A DNA stretch of 58,306 nt, taken from positions 1-58,306 of the forward strand of contig JACZRS010000023.1 of the NCBI GenBank assembly GCA_022574595.1, given 5' to 3'. The notes under the pieces are model-generated. The model was not told the DNA's origin. It saw only the letters and a program-made list of their open reading frames with translations, and did no database searches. The stretch comes from Planctomycetota bacterium (GTDB lineage: Bacteria; Planctomycetota; Phycisphaerae; Phycisphaerales; SM1A02). Made by a program: the position numbers and the translations under genes. The first letter of the stretch is position 1. Every line of letters starts with the position of its first letter. Shown here piece by piece: positions 36,665-45,339 of this stretch.

Positions 36665-37460
36665 GCTCTTTGTTAAGAAGATCGTAATAGCAGTTGTGGC
36701 GATCGGTATCTTCATTATCGCAATTCAATCGAAACACTGGCTTAGCGAAGTTGATTGGTTTACTAGTTTATTAAAAGCATTACCTACATGGGCGCGATTG
36801 GCTGAACAGCCAATGCGCTGGTTGTTGTTTTGTACTTGTGGCTTGCTAATTGTGCATCGCATGAAGCTTTGGCGAGTATTTGCTGAGCTTGGGATGACCA
36901 AGCCCATTCACAAGGGCATCGGTTTTGGATTTGTTGCGACCTTACCCATGTTTATTGTCGCTTTGGTTTTCTGCCATGTTCGTAAAGATCTGAATGTTGT
37001 TGATTTGATTGGTCATGCAGCTACATATGTTTTTGCAGAGGAATTACTTTTTCGTGGGTATTTGTTTGGGCAACTTCATCGTAAAGCTGGCTGGAATCTT
37101 TGGCTTGCAGCGATCTCAGTTGGCGTACTCTTTGGTGCGCTACATCTGGTGAATACTGTTGTGCAAAAAATGCACATTGGTGATCAAATCGGTACTGTCG
37201 CAATTATCAGTACTGGGGGTGTTCTATTTGCATGGGTTTATGCAAAATGGGATTGCAATCTTTGGGCGGCAGTAAGCCTACACGGTTTTATGAACCTGTG
37301 GTTTGCCATATTTGAAATGGGAGATAATCCGCTAGGCGGTTGGATTCTTAACGGCTCGCGCGTTTTGTCAGGCGTACTTGCGGTTCTTATTACGCTTTAT
37401 TTCTTGCGTAAACGAAGAGCTAACCAATCTGCTCCGCAAGATAAGTTGCAACCTGGCTAA
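36618..37460 (+). CDS. CPBP-family intramembrane metalloprotease
   Basis: A 280-residue membrane protein with about seven or eight hydrophobic helices. Motifs of the CPBP family are EELLFRGYLFGQL, GALHLVNTVV and a third histidine in SLHGFMNLWFA. Its 5' end overlaps the dinB remnant. This implies that an ancestral dinB was followed directly by this gene, perhaps as an operon. The 3' end overlaps the convergent glyS gene by 41 bp. The start at 36618 has only a weak AGG upstream; a later ATG is possible. Confidence 0.85.
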   Translation: MIKIANQQENSDSTNKLFVKKIVIAVVAIGIFIIAIQSKHWLSEVDWFTSLLKALPTWARLAEQPMRWLLFCTCGLLIVHRMKLWRVFAELGMTKPIHKGIGFGFVATLPMFIVALVFCHVRKDLNVVDLIGHAATYVFAEELLFRGYLFGQLHRKAGWNLWLAAISVGVLFGALHLVNTVVQKMHIGDQIGTVAIISTGGVLFAWVYAKWDCNLWAAVSLHGFMNLWFAIFEMGDNPLGGWILNGSRVLSGVLAVLITLYFLRKRRANQSAPQDKLQPG

Positions 37461-39033
37461 TGTTAATTCGTTCCTGGCTTAATGTGTCGCGCTCACGGAC
37501 GGTTACAGTGTCATCTTCCAGCGTTTGGCCATCAATTGTAAAACAATATGGAGTGCCCGCTTCATCCATGCGCGCATAACGCTTACCGATATTCTGCTTG
37601 ATATCCAACTGCACAGCGTATTTTGTGCGAAGCTCTTGGTAGAGTTTTTGGGCAACCTCAGGCATACCTTCTTTAGCTACCAAGGGGAAGATCGCAGCTT
37701 TGATCGGGGCCATGCGCGGGTGGAACTTCATATAAACCTTGCTAGGCCGATCGGGGTCAGGAGTATACGCTTCACAAAGCAGTACCAGCACGCCTCGGCT
37801 TAAACCGGCTGCGGGTTCGATTACATGCGGGAGATAGCGTTCATTCTTTTCCTGATCGAAGTAGGCTAACTTCGCGCCGGAGTGTTCCTGATGCTGAGTT
37901 AAATCGTAATTACCACGATGGGCGATTCCTTCAAGCTCCCCGAAGCCGGGTGCGGTAAATGGATAGCGGTATTCGATATCAGCACATGCGGTGGAATAGT
38001 GCGACAGCTCATCCGCATCGTGATCGCGGCGCTGAAGGTTTTCGCTGCTGATCCCTAGCGATTTCCACCAGTCAAGGCGGGTTTGAACCCAGAATTCGTA
38101 CAATTTTTTAGCTTCCGATTCGTGGCAGAAGAACTCCATCTCCATCTGCTCAAACTCGCGTGATCGGAAAATATAATTGCGTGGTGTAACTTCATTACGA
38201 AATGCCTTGCCAATCTGCGCAATACCAAAAGGCACTTTAACCCGCGAAGTATCAAGCACATTCTTGAAGTTAAGGAAGATCCCCTGCGCAGTTTCGGGAC
38301 GAAGGTATACTTTATTTGCATCATCTCTTACTGCGCCTGCATGAGTTTCAAACATTAAATTAAAATCGCGTTGCTCCGTGAGATCTCCTCCGCAGTTTGG
38401 ACAGACTCCGTCTTGAGGCCAAATCTGACAATCAGCACCGAATAATACATTTGAACTCGCCCATACATCGCCTGGGTCATCTGTGCTCTTGATGATTTTT
38501 TCTAACTCTTGCAACACATTGTTTGTATCACGAACTAATGCAAGGCCGGGGGCACTCTTCTTCCCGTTTTTACGTGCCCAATGACGTAATCCATCCAGTG
38601 ATGGGATTTTTTTCGGTGGCCAAATCTGACTTAACTCTTGATACCATTCACTCTCAAGAACCATTTCCTCAACATGATCTGCACGAAACAACTTCTTGCA
38701 TTGGCGACATGTTTGCATCGGATCATTAAATCCACCGACATGTCCTGATGCTTCCCATACTTTGGGGTTCTGGATTATTGATGAGTCCAGGCCGACGATT
38801 GACAGCATTTCACCATCTGGTCCTGCCGGTGGGCAGCGAACCATATCGTGCCACCAGGCGTCGCGCAGGTTATTTTTCAGTTCGATACCTAGTGGGCCGA
38901 AGTCCCAGAAGCCGTTGATTCCGCCATAGATTTCCGAAGCGGGAAATATGAAGCCGCGTCTCTTACATAGTGCGACGATGTCTTCCATTGATTTGGTCAT
39001 TTTGGTTTCCGTGGCAGTGCTTGCGTCAGTCAT
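37420..39033 (-). CDS. glyS: glycyl-tRNA synthetase, single-chain (alpha2) type
   Basis: Charges tRNA-Gly. The 537-residue class II enzyme begins with the family signature (KRRGFIFPASEIYGGINGFWDFGPLG). It has motif 2 (FRNEVTPRNYIFRSREFEQMEMEFF) and motif 3 (GVLVLLCEAY), zinc-finger-like cysteines (CRQCKKLF, CPNCGGDL), and ends in the anticodon-binding domain. It is the eukaryote-like dimeric form, not the alpha2-beta2 bacterial form. Start at 39033 is first in frame; M12 (39000, MTKSMEDI) is also plausible. Its 3' end overlaps a convergent CPBP gene, and a 75-bp copy of that end lies at 36228. Confidence 0.95.
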   Translation of the reverse strand: MTDASTATETKMTKSMEDIVALCKRRGFIFPASEIYGGINGFWDFGPLGIELKNNLRDAWWHDMVRCPPAGPDGEMLSIVGLDSSIIQNPKVWEASGHVGGFNDPMQTCRQCKKLFRADHVEEMVLESEWYQELSQIWPPKKIPSLDGLRHWARKNGKKSAPGLALVRDTNNVLQELEKIIKSTDDPGDVWASSNVLFGADCQIWPQDGVCPNCGGDLTEQRDFNLMFETHAGAVRDDANKVYLRPETAQGIFLNFKNVLDTSRVKVPFGIAQIGKAFRNEVTPRNYIFRSREFEQMEMEFFCHESEAKKLYEFWVQTRLDWWKSLGISSENLQRRDHDADELSHYSTACADIEYRYPFTAPGFGELEGIAHRGNYDLTQHQEHSGAKLAYFDQEKNERYLPHVIEPAAGLSRGVLVLLCEAYTPDPDRPSKVYMKFHPRMAPIKAAIFPLVAKEGMPEVAQKLYQELRTKYAVQLDIKQNIGKRYARMDEAGTPYCFTIDGQTLEDDTVTVRERDTLSQERINISQVATYLAEQIG

Positions 39034-39061
39034 GGCGAAGATGTTAGCTGGCTATCACTTA

Positions 39062-40270
39062 TTAGTCGAAAATCTCAGGGATATGCGTGAATGCAATTCT
39101 GGTGGGCGCTTCTTTGAGGCTGTGCTGAATACATCCATAATATATCGAGTTTAAGCCTAGTTTTTCATTGATCCGATCCACAACATAAGCAATTTGCAGG
39201 CGCTTTTTCTGCCCCTCATATAAAGGGATGGAAACGGATTTTTCGTGAAGCAGATTTGTCAGGACGATCCCGACTTGAAAGGGCTTGCTGGTGTTGGTCG
39301 GCCGATTTTCCCAAAGCAATGAAAATGCTTCCAGCATCGAAACCGTATCTTTACAAAGACCAAGTGATGCACGGACTTTCCAGCGCTGGCCGTTATCGTA
39401 AATAACTCGCACATACATTTGCCCAGCCCAATAATCCAATCGACGCAAGCGCACCGCAGCTTTGTGTATTAACTTTGCGATAACTGCAAATGCAGCATCA
39501 TCCGTTCTAAGGCGAGGTGGCAGAACGTGCGAATGACCAACACTTTTTCTGCGCAGTGGTGGCTCGGTTACATCCTGGCCTTGTAATACTTTCCACATAT
39601 CGATGCCGACGACGCTTTCCCAAATTTGTTTAAAATCGTCCTGGGAAAGCGCGCAAAGTTGCTGCATGGTTGTAATGTCGCGCTTATTTAATCTTCTTAA
39701 CATGCTGCGGCCTATGCCGGGGATGTCGGAAAGATCAAGGCTGTATAGCTTCTCAGGCAATTCATGTTCTTGGATAACCACAAGCCCATCGGGCTTTTGC
39801 ATGTTTGTTGCAACTTTGGATAGAAACTTATTTGGCCCAATACCAACCGAACATTTCAGATAAGGGCCGACACGATCGTAAATAGTTTTTTTAATTTGCT
39901 TGGCGAGTTTAATAGCGTTATCCGGGTGGCGTTCAATTCCCATTAGCTTGCAGTAAAGTTCATCAATCGAACATACGGTGGTAACGGGCATGCACAGTTC
40001 GACCGCTTCGATGATTTGGTTATGAATCTCGACGTATTTCTCCGGCCGAGCCTTTACGATTTTCAGCTCAGGGCAGAGTTGTTTAGCTTCTCGAACCCCA
40101 GTTCCCGTCTTGATGCCGAACTTCTTGGCTTCATAGCTCGCAGCAATGCAGCAGGTCGTATTTGCGATCATCGGCACAACCGCGATAGGGCAATTTCGCA
40201 GATAAGGGCGTAACTGCTGCTCGCAAGAGGCAAAATAGGCGTTCATGTCCAGGAATAAGCTTGACAGCAT
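39062..40270 (-). CDS. second Y-family DNA polymerase
   Basis: A 402-residue translesion polymerase relative, distant from the dinB at 34389. The catalytic residues are intact: D8 in LFLDMNAYFASCE and D103-E104 in CSIDELYCKL. The thumb helix-hairpin-helix reads LSDIPGIGRSMLRRLNKRDI. The C-terminal part lacks a clear QxxLF clamp motif near its end. It is transcribed just upstream of glyS on the same strand (gap 28 bp), so the two might share a transcript. It differs from ImuB, whose active site is lost, so it should be catalytic. Y-family group not certain. Confidence 0.88.
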   Translation of the reverse strand: MLSSLFLDMNAYFASCEQQLRPYLRNCPIAVVPMIANTTCCIAASYEAKKFGIKTGTGVREAKQLCPELKIVKARPEKYVEIHNQIIEAVELCMPVTTVCSIDELYCKLMGIERHPDNAIKLAKQIKKTIYDRVGPYLKCSVGIGPNKFLSKVATNMQKPDGLVVIQEHELPEKLYSLDLSDIPGIGRSMLRRLNKRDITTMQQLCALSQDDFKQIWESVVGIDMWKVLQGQDVTEPPLRRKSVGHSHVLPPRLRTDDAAFAVIAKLIHKAAVRLRRLDYWAGQMYVRVIYDNGQRWKVRASLGLCKDTVSMLEAFSLLWENRPTNTSKPFQVGIVLTNLLHEKSVSIPLYEGQKKRLQIAYVVDRINEKLGLNSIYYGCIQHSLKEAPTRIAFTHIPEIFD

Positions 40271-40628
40271 AGCCGTCTATACCTAACATATAGCTAACAG
40301 AAGTCAATAGGGAAGAATGAAGAAGGCATCGTGGCATCGTGGCATAAAGCCGCGACCGTTGGTCGCGTCAGAACTGAGACAATCGTTGTTCAGCCCCTGT
40401 TTAGCCGCATGGCTTGACCCGCTGTATTAGGGAAGTGCTATGCAACAGTGGATTTCGCGCACATGAGCGATGTGCTATTAGCACAATGCCAGCGACTTTT
40501 CCCATAGAAATTTCAGCTATTTTCAAAAAAGATGCCCAAAGCGCGCAAGATTTCAGAAAAAACGGCGTATCTACCCGTGGGGTGAGTTTGCAGCGACGGT
40601 TTCTCTAACGCATCTAGAAAGGATAACC
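40271..40628. other. intergenic stretch with short repeats
   Basis: Holds a variant 9-mer tandem (GCATCGTGG; 40325-40344), a small hairpin (CGCGACC/GGTCGCG near 40353), and a segment (about 40399-40424, ending GGCTTGACCCGCTG) that recurs in inverse orientation near 48632-48655. The plus-strand promoter of the FG-GAP gene must lie here. I see no gene. Confidence 0.6.
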
Positions 40629-42038
40629 ATGCGATATCTCACGCCAGTTCTTGCAGCAGCAATAATCCTAAGCACAGCTTCCACCTCCGCCGACCTCGGC
40701 GATCAACTCTTCAAGCTCCTGCCTGATGACGGAGCAGGACTCGACGGATTCGGTCGCTCTGTATCAGTTTGCTGCACGACCGCTATCGTCGGGTCTATGT
40801 ATGATGACGACAACGGTAATGCCTCCGGCTCAGCCTACCTATTTAGTATTACCACGGGTGAACAACTCGCAAAGCTTCTGCCCAACGACGGTGTGGAAGG
40901 CGACCAATTCGGCAACGCCGTTGCAATCAGCAGTACCTCGGAAAAGGAAATAGCCATTATCGCTGCATGGTCTGACGATGACAATGGCACACATTCTGGC
41001 TCTGCATATCTATTCGATGTCTCTGACCCCACGAAGCCTGTGCAGATTGCCAAAATCCTTGCATTCGATGGTACGGAGGCTGATCTCTTTGGCTGGGCTG
41101 TCGCAATTTATGGCAACTATGCCATAGTCGGAGCTCGCTATGACGATGCAAGTGGCTATAGATCTGGTTCCGCATATCTCTTTGATGTCACCGACCCGTC
41201 CAATGTTATCTTGATCGCCAAACTCATACCTGACGATATCGCAGAGGGGGACGAATTCGGCTATTCCGTTGCGATATGCGAGACTACTGCAATCGTGGGA
41301 GCTTGGGCTGACGATGACAATGGCGAGGCTTCAGGCTCCGCGTATCTCTTTGACACCACCACCGGCCAACAGATTGTAAAACTCCTTCCCAGCGATGGCG
41401 ATACGGATGATAGATTTGGTAATTCTGTCGCTATCAGTGGCCCATCTGGAAAGGAAATCGCCATAGTTGGTGCTCGATTCGACGACGACAACGGTTTTCA
41501 GTCCGGATCAGCATACCTCTTTAACGCTACCACGGGTGAGCAAATATCAAAGCTGCTCCCTAGCGATGGTGACGGAGGCGACGACTTTGGTGCCGCTGTA
41601 GCCATAAGTGTTACCATAAAAAATGAAATCGCAGCCGTAGGAACTCCTCGCAATGGTGAGTATAATTACAGTGACTCTGGCACGGTGTATCTCTTTGACA
41701 CTGAATCGGGCCAGCAGATAGCCAAGCTATTACCCAAAGATATTAATGGGAGCGACATGCTAGGTTGGACGGTCGCGATCAGTGGCGACACAGTCATTTC
41801 AGGAGCTATTTGGGACCAAGATAATGGCTTCCAATCTGGCTCGGCTTACCTCTTTGATGCTTCTTTGGATCAACTTTGCCCGTGGGATCTTGATAACTCC
41901 GGTATCGTCGATACAAGCGACCTGCTTACGCTCTTTGCACAATGGGGTACTGATGGTCCTGCTGATTTCGATGGAAGCGGTGTTGTGGATACTACCGATC
42001 TACTCATTCTCTTCGCCAATTGGGGGCCGTGTGGGTAG
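40629..42038 (+). CDS. secreted FG-GAP beta-propeller protein with dockerin-like tail
   Basis: A 469-residue exported protein: signal peptide of about 21 residues, then seven repeats of about 50-55 residues with the consensus AKLLPSDG, FGNSVAIS, AIVGAxxDDDNG, SGSAYLFDxxTG. Seven FG-GAP-like blades would close one integrin-alpha-type propeller with Asp-rich calcium loops. The last 55 residues are the duplicated dockerin-like module ending ILFANWGPCG, shared with two proteases in the window. Probably a surface adhesin or binding protein. AAAGGA lies before the ATG. Confidence 0.92.
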   Translation: MRYLTPVLAAAIILSTASTSADLGDQLFKLLPDDGAGLDGFGRSVSVCCTTAIVGSMYDDDNGNASGSAYLFSITTGEQLAKLLPNDGVEGDQFGNAVAISSTSEKEIAIIAAWSDDDNGTHSGSAYLFDVSDPTKPVQIAKILAFDGTEADLFGWAVAIYGNYAIVGARYDDASGYRSGSAYLFDVTDPSNVILIAKLIPDDIAEGDEFGYSVAICETTAIVGAWADDDNGEASGSAYLFDTTTGQQIVKLLPSDGDTDDRFGNSVAISGPSGKEIAIVGARFDDDNGFQSGSAYLFNATTGEQISKLLPSDGDGGDDFGAAVAISVTIKNEIAAVGTPRNGEYNYSDSGTVYLFDTESGQQIAKLLPKDINGSDMLGWTVAISGDTVISGAIWDQDNGFQSGSAYLFDASLDQLCPWDLDNSGIVDTSDLLTLFAQWGTDGPADFDGSGVVDTTDLLILFANWGPCG

Positions 42039-42046
42039 GAATAGGT

Positions 42047-42300
42047 GTCAGGAATCAGGAATCAGGAGTCAGGAGTCAGGGAAGAAAAGAGAAGATAAGA
42101 CCCTTAACCCAGCCCTCTCCCAGGGGGAGAGGGGGTAAGAAGAAAGCATCAAGGCATCAAGGCATCAAGGAAACATGACATCGAGTGAGCCGGGGCGTTC
42201 CCGACCCGGTTCTCGTTCGTAATGAAAGGTATAGGTGCCATGCGCTCTTGGATGTGGCATAGTTTGAGGATGTGAACCGTGCTGACACGCTCCGGCTCGC
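42047..42300. repeat. composite repeat hub
   Basis: Four repeat types lie side by side: a 7-bp tandem (TCAGGAA/TCAGGAG; 42047-42081), a CCCTCTCCC palindrome (about 42112-42134), the GCATCAAGG 9-mer tandem (42146-42170), and a GCGAGCCGG-type element (about 42185-42300). No coding sequence is evident. Confidence 0.8.
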
Positions 42301-42348
42301 TATAAAACCTGTAATAACTACTATCTAGCCTTGTAATCCGCCGATTGC

Positions 42349-42354
42349 TATAAT
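42349..42354 (+). promoter_or_regulatory. -10 box placing transcription start at the GTG codon
   Basis: A perfect TATAAT lies six bases before the GTG start at 42361. If used, transcription would begin at or next to the start codon and the mRNA would be leaderless. No good -35 box is seen and no ribosome-binding site would be present. Confidence 0.4.
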
Positions 42355-42360
42355 CTGCCC

Positions 42361-42804
42361 GTGCTTCATCGATTTGCTTCAATTCGATCTTTACCTGCCA
42401 TCCTGGCGTGGGTGGCCGCTTTTGCTATCGCGTTTGGTGGGTTGCTGCGGCTTAGTAGCCCGATTCAGATAGCAGAAGTCGCTTCATCTCAATCTGCATG
42501 TGGCGATTCGCAATGCTGTGATAGTGATGAAGATTCATCAGTTAGCGAAAATATCTCTTTGCTGTGCTGCGAGCATCATGGTGATTGTGATTGTGCTTGC
42601 TGCCATCCAATTACTAGCACGGTACAAATAACAATTGATTTGCGTCGTCTTAGGGATACTAATCAGCCGATCGATCAGTCGATTGCTAGTGTAAGTTTTT
42701 CGCCGCTATTTGCTGGACATTCTCAAATTGTGTGTTGTGCAATTAGCGCGCCCATACCTAAAAACCAATCACTTTTTAAATTAAAAAGTCTTCTCATTGT
42801 CTAG
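42361..42804 (+). CDS. Cys/His-rich small membrane protein
   Basis: A 147-residue protein of unknown family starting at GTG. One hydrophobic segment (residues ~13-30) acts as signal anchor. It is followed by a cysteine-rich stretch (CGDSQCCDSDED, then CCEHHGDCDCACCHP) with about ten Cys and several His within 45 residues, which would suit metal binding outside the cytoplasmic membrane. It is the first of three same-strand genes, followed by an HMA-domain lipoprotein and an outer-membrane beta-barrel, so I infer a role in metal handling. The start codon is uncertain (see the -10 box). Confidence 0.65.
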   Translation: MLHRFASIRSLPAILAWVAAFAIAFGGLLRLSSPIQIAEVASSQSACGDSQCCDSDEDSSVSENISLLCCEHHGDCDCACCHPITSTVQITIDLRRLRDTNQPIDQSIASVSFSPLFAGHSQIVCCAISAPIPKNQSLFKLKSLLIV

Positions 42805-42899
42805 CCGACCTTTTTCTTATTAAACAGTAAGCAAAAAAGTGCAGACAGCTAATGCGCCTGCGCTATTGATGATTAAGAATATGCCAGGAGACTTTTAAA

Positions 42900-43268
42900 A
42901 TGAAACGTATAATTGCAATTATTGGAATTGTAGGGGTAACGCTGATTGGTTGTGGACCAGAGAAAGCAGATAGTGGCTCATCGCTGCAAACAAGCGGTTC
43001 GTCCGTAACAACTCAACCGATCGTAGAGGCAGTCAACTCAAAGGATAACGTGGTAATGATGGTCGCCGGCTTTGCCTGTCCAATTTGTGCCAACAAACTT
43101 GATAAGCAGATGTACAAGATTACTGGCGTAAAAGATGTCATTATTGATCTTGGAACAGGTATGGTTGAGGTGGTTGTGGATAAGAATTACGTTCCAAACC
43201 GTAAAGCGATTCAGCAAGCGGTCGATGATGCTGGCTTTACCCTTGAAAGCGTTACTTTTCCCGATTGA
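42900..43268 (+). CDS. lipoprotein with heavy-metal-associated (HMA) domain
   Basis: A 122-residue predicted lipoprotein: signal peptide ending LIG-C18, a short linker, then an HMA domain (residues ~51-120) with metal-binding C60 and C63 in FACPIC and the usual pattern ITGVKDVIIDLGTGMVEVVVD. HMA domains carry copper, mercury or other soft metals. Placement at the membrane surface in the periplasm suggests a metal chaperone similar in role to MerP. AGGAGA lies before the ATG. Confidence 0.88.
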   Translation: MKRIIAIIGIVGVTLIGCGPEKADSGSSLQTSGSSVTTQPIVEAVNSKDNVVMMVAGFACPICANKLDKQMYKITGVKDVIIDLGTGMVEVVVDKNYVPNRKAIQQAVDDAGFTLESVTFPD

Positions 43269-43307
43269 TTTATTAAATTCTTAACTATTGATTTATGGAT
43301 AATACAA

Positions 43308-44129
43308 ATGATAAAGAAACGACTTGCTTTGATAATTATTTCATCAGCACTCGGGCTGATATTTACACCAAGCGCAAGCGCACAGGAAGCAATTAACTTT
43401 AATAGCGCTTTGCAGCCAGGCAAAGACATGCTGATAATTCGCCAACAGCTTCGGTACTTTGAAGCGGATAATAACATTGGCGCAAATGATCTGGATATTT
43501 CCCAAACACAGATATCAACAGCATTCATATACGGCATACAGTCCGACCTGACACTAATTTTCAATGCGCCATATCGCTTTCGTGAAATCGATAATAATAA
43601 TACCGGCACATCTACTAGTATTGATGGGTTTGGTGATATTACTTCGCTATTAAAGATGCAGTTTTATCAAAACGATACCGGGCCCACCGATACTGCACGT
43701 GCGAATTTGCTTGCGGGCATGGAGATTCGCAGCGGTGATAGTAATTTTTCCAGCGATTCTTATGACCCACTACTTGGTTTGGTGTATACCCAAGCGCTAG
43801 GCCGACATGGCTTTGATGCAGCTGCGCTGTGGAAGTTCAATACCGCAGGAGGAGCTTCGGATCTGCTGCGCTATGACCTTGCGTATGTTTATCGCTTGCA
43901 GCCTGAGGAATATACCGCAGGTAAGTTGACCGCACTGTTTGGGCTTGTCGAACTTAATGGATTCTATGAGACCAACGGTGATAACGAAATTTTTATATCG
44001 CCCGGTATTCAATATGTAACTAAAGATTGGGCGCTCGAGGCAACTGTGCAATTGCCGATTTGGCAAGATCTGGATCATCGTATGGAAAAAGATTTTGTTG
44101 TTGGTTTGAGTTTGCGTCTGTCGTTTTGA
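43308..44129 (+). CDS. outer-membrane beta-barrel protein (phenol MetA/transporter-like)
   Basis: A 273-residue exported protein with a signal peptide ending in SASAQ (residues ~1-25). The rest is alternating strands with aromatic girdles (for example DLTLIFNAPYRFREID) and ends in LSLRLSF, the terminal phenylalanine typical of outer-membrane barrels. Proteins of this look are grouped with the MetA-pathway or outer-membrane channel family. It follows the HMA lipoprotein by 39 bp and probably forms one transcript with it. Confidence 0.8.
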   Translation: MIKKRLALIIISSALGLIFTPSASAQEAINFNSALQPGKDMLIIRQQLRYFEADNNIGANDLDISQTQISTAFIYGIQSDLTLIFNAPYRFREIDNNNTGTSTSIDGFGDITSLLKMQFYQNDTGPTDTARANLLAGMEIRSGDSNFSSDSYDPLLGLVYTQALGRHGFDAAALWKFNTAGGASDLLRYDLAYVYRLQPEEYTAGKLTALFGLVELNGFYETNGDNEIFISPGIQYVTKDWALEATVQLPIWQDLDHRMEKDFVVGLSLRLSF

Positions 44130-44148
44130 CGCCTGCGGTATTTGACGT

Positions 44149-44168
44149 CTACGGATAGTAATCCGTAG
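44149..44168. repeat. GGAT-N4-ATCC hairpin
   Basis: CTACGGAT (44149-44156), loop AGTA, ATCCGTAG (44161-44168). Same family as the hairpins at 15399, 27030 and 28493, with compensatory stem changes. Confidence 0.7.
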
Positions 44169-44211
44169 GGTTCTTATTTTATGGGTGGTGGAATGTTATG
44201 GTATTCTCGGA

Positions 44212-44246
44212 GCGCCGCCCGCTTAAGCGGGAGGCGCCGTTTTTTT
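44212..44246 (+). terminator. Rho-independent terminator after the metal cluster
   Basis: A strong stem (GCGCC plus CCCGCTT, 44212-44224, with AAGCGGG plus GGCGC, 44225-44237) followed by seven T. It also marks the end of the convergent pdxA gene. Confidence 0.85.
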
Positions 44247-45339
44247 AGTTTGTTGTTTTTGTTGTTAGATCGGGATTGGTTGTAGTAGGTGCGGGTTGCT
44301 GGATTTTACTTTCTGCGAGCTGTAATGCTAGATTTACTGCTGCGGTCATTGAGCCTTCGCTGGCCTTATCTTTGCCTGCAATATCAAAGGCTGTGCCGTG
44401 GTCGGGGCTGGTGCGGATAATTGGCAGGCCCAGGGTCCAGTTGACCGCTTTATCCCAACCCAGCAATTTGACGGGTATTAATCCCTGATCGTGATACATA
44501 GCAACAACCAGATCGTATTCTCCCGCAGCTGCACGGATAAAGACAGTGTCAGCTGCGAATGGACCGGATACATCCATCCCGCCATGTTTTGCAACATCAA
44601 TTGCCGGCTGAATAACGCGGGTTTCTTCATCACCGAAGTGACCGCCTTCGCCCGCATGAGGATTTAAACCAGTTACTGCAATCTTGGGATTTTTAATTCC
44701 CAGTTGTTTGCACGCTTCCCAACCAAGATCAATGGGATCAAATATCTTGCCGATGGTTAGCTTGTTTCTGATATCCATTAGTGGGATATGAGTTGTTGCT
44801 AATACTACGCGAAGACGAGGCGATACAAACATCATCGCGTGACGTTTGGCCTTAGTGCGGTAAGCTAATAATTCCGTATGCCCCGGCCAGCTAAATCCAG
44901 CTAATTGCCAGGCTTCTTTACATATTGGACCGGTTACAATTGCATCAAGATGCCTTGGATTATCTTCTGGTAGTAGCGCATCTGCGATGGCTTCTTCTAC
45001 AAATGCTTTTGATGCAATGCCGGCTGATTTTGAAGGGCCTCGCGGTGATTGTAAAAAGCCATCGTATTCATCGAAGTCCATGACAACGACATTCTCGGTG
45101 ATGGTTTTACTTGTGCGTTTTGAATCGTGCTGAACGCGATACCAATATGGTTCGTATTCTAGTTGGTCCGCTTCGTAGGCCATGAGTTCGTTTAGACCAT
45201 AAATAACGAACTGAGCTTTTCTGCGCAGATGTGGGTCAGCTAGAGTTTTTGATACCACCTCGGGTCCGATCCCCAATGGATCGCCCATGGTGATGCCGAT
45301 TCTAAGCCTGCGCGGGTTGTTGGGCTGGTTAGCCATCAC
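44245..45339 (-). CDS. pdxA: 4-hydroxythreonine-4-phosphate dehydrogenase
   Basis: An enzyme of pyridoxal phosphate synthesis (the DXP-dependent route), oxidising 4-phosphohydroxy-threonine. The 364-residue product shows the family motifs GITMGDPLGIGPE, the metal-binding histidines in WPGHTELLA, GLNPHAGEGGHFG and YHDQGLIPVK, and the end block TSPDHGTAFDIAGKDKASEGSM. It is slightly long because of a Thr/Pro-rich tail. No other pdx gene is in the window, so it is probably transcribed alone. Confidence 0.96.
   Translation of the reverse strand: MMANQPNNPRRLRIGITMGDPLGIGPEVVSKTLADPHLRRKAQFVIYGLNELMAYEADQLEYEPYWYRVQHDSKRTSKTITENVVVMDFDEYDGFLQSPRGPSKSAGIASKAFVEEAIADALLPEDNPRHLDAIVTGPICKEAWQLAGFSWPGHTELLAYRTKAKRHAMMFVSPRLRVVLATTHIPLMDIRNKLTIGKIFDPIDLGWEACKQLGIKNPKIAVTGLNPHAGEGGHFGDEETRVIQPAIDVAKHGGMDVSGPFAADTVFIRAAAGEYDLVVAMYHDQGLIPVKLLGWDKAVNWTLGLPIIRTSPDHGTAFDIAGKDKASEGSMTAAVNLALQLAESKIQQPAPTTTNPDLTTKTTN

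Noticed and set aside
40414-40608. 64-codon plus-strand frame upstream of the FG-GAP gene
   Set aside because: No ribosome-binding site, no family pattern, and its start overlaps a segment repeated elsewhere in intergenic DNA.
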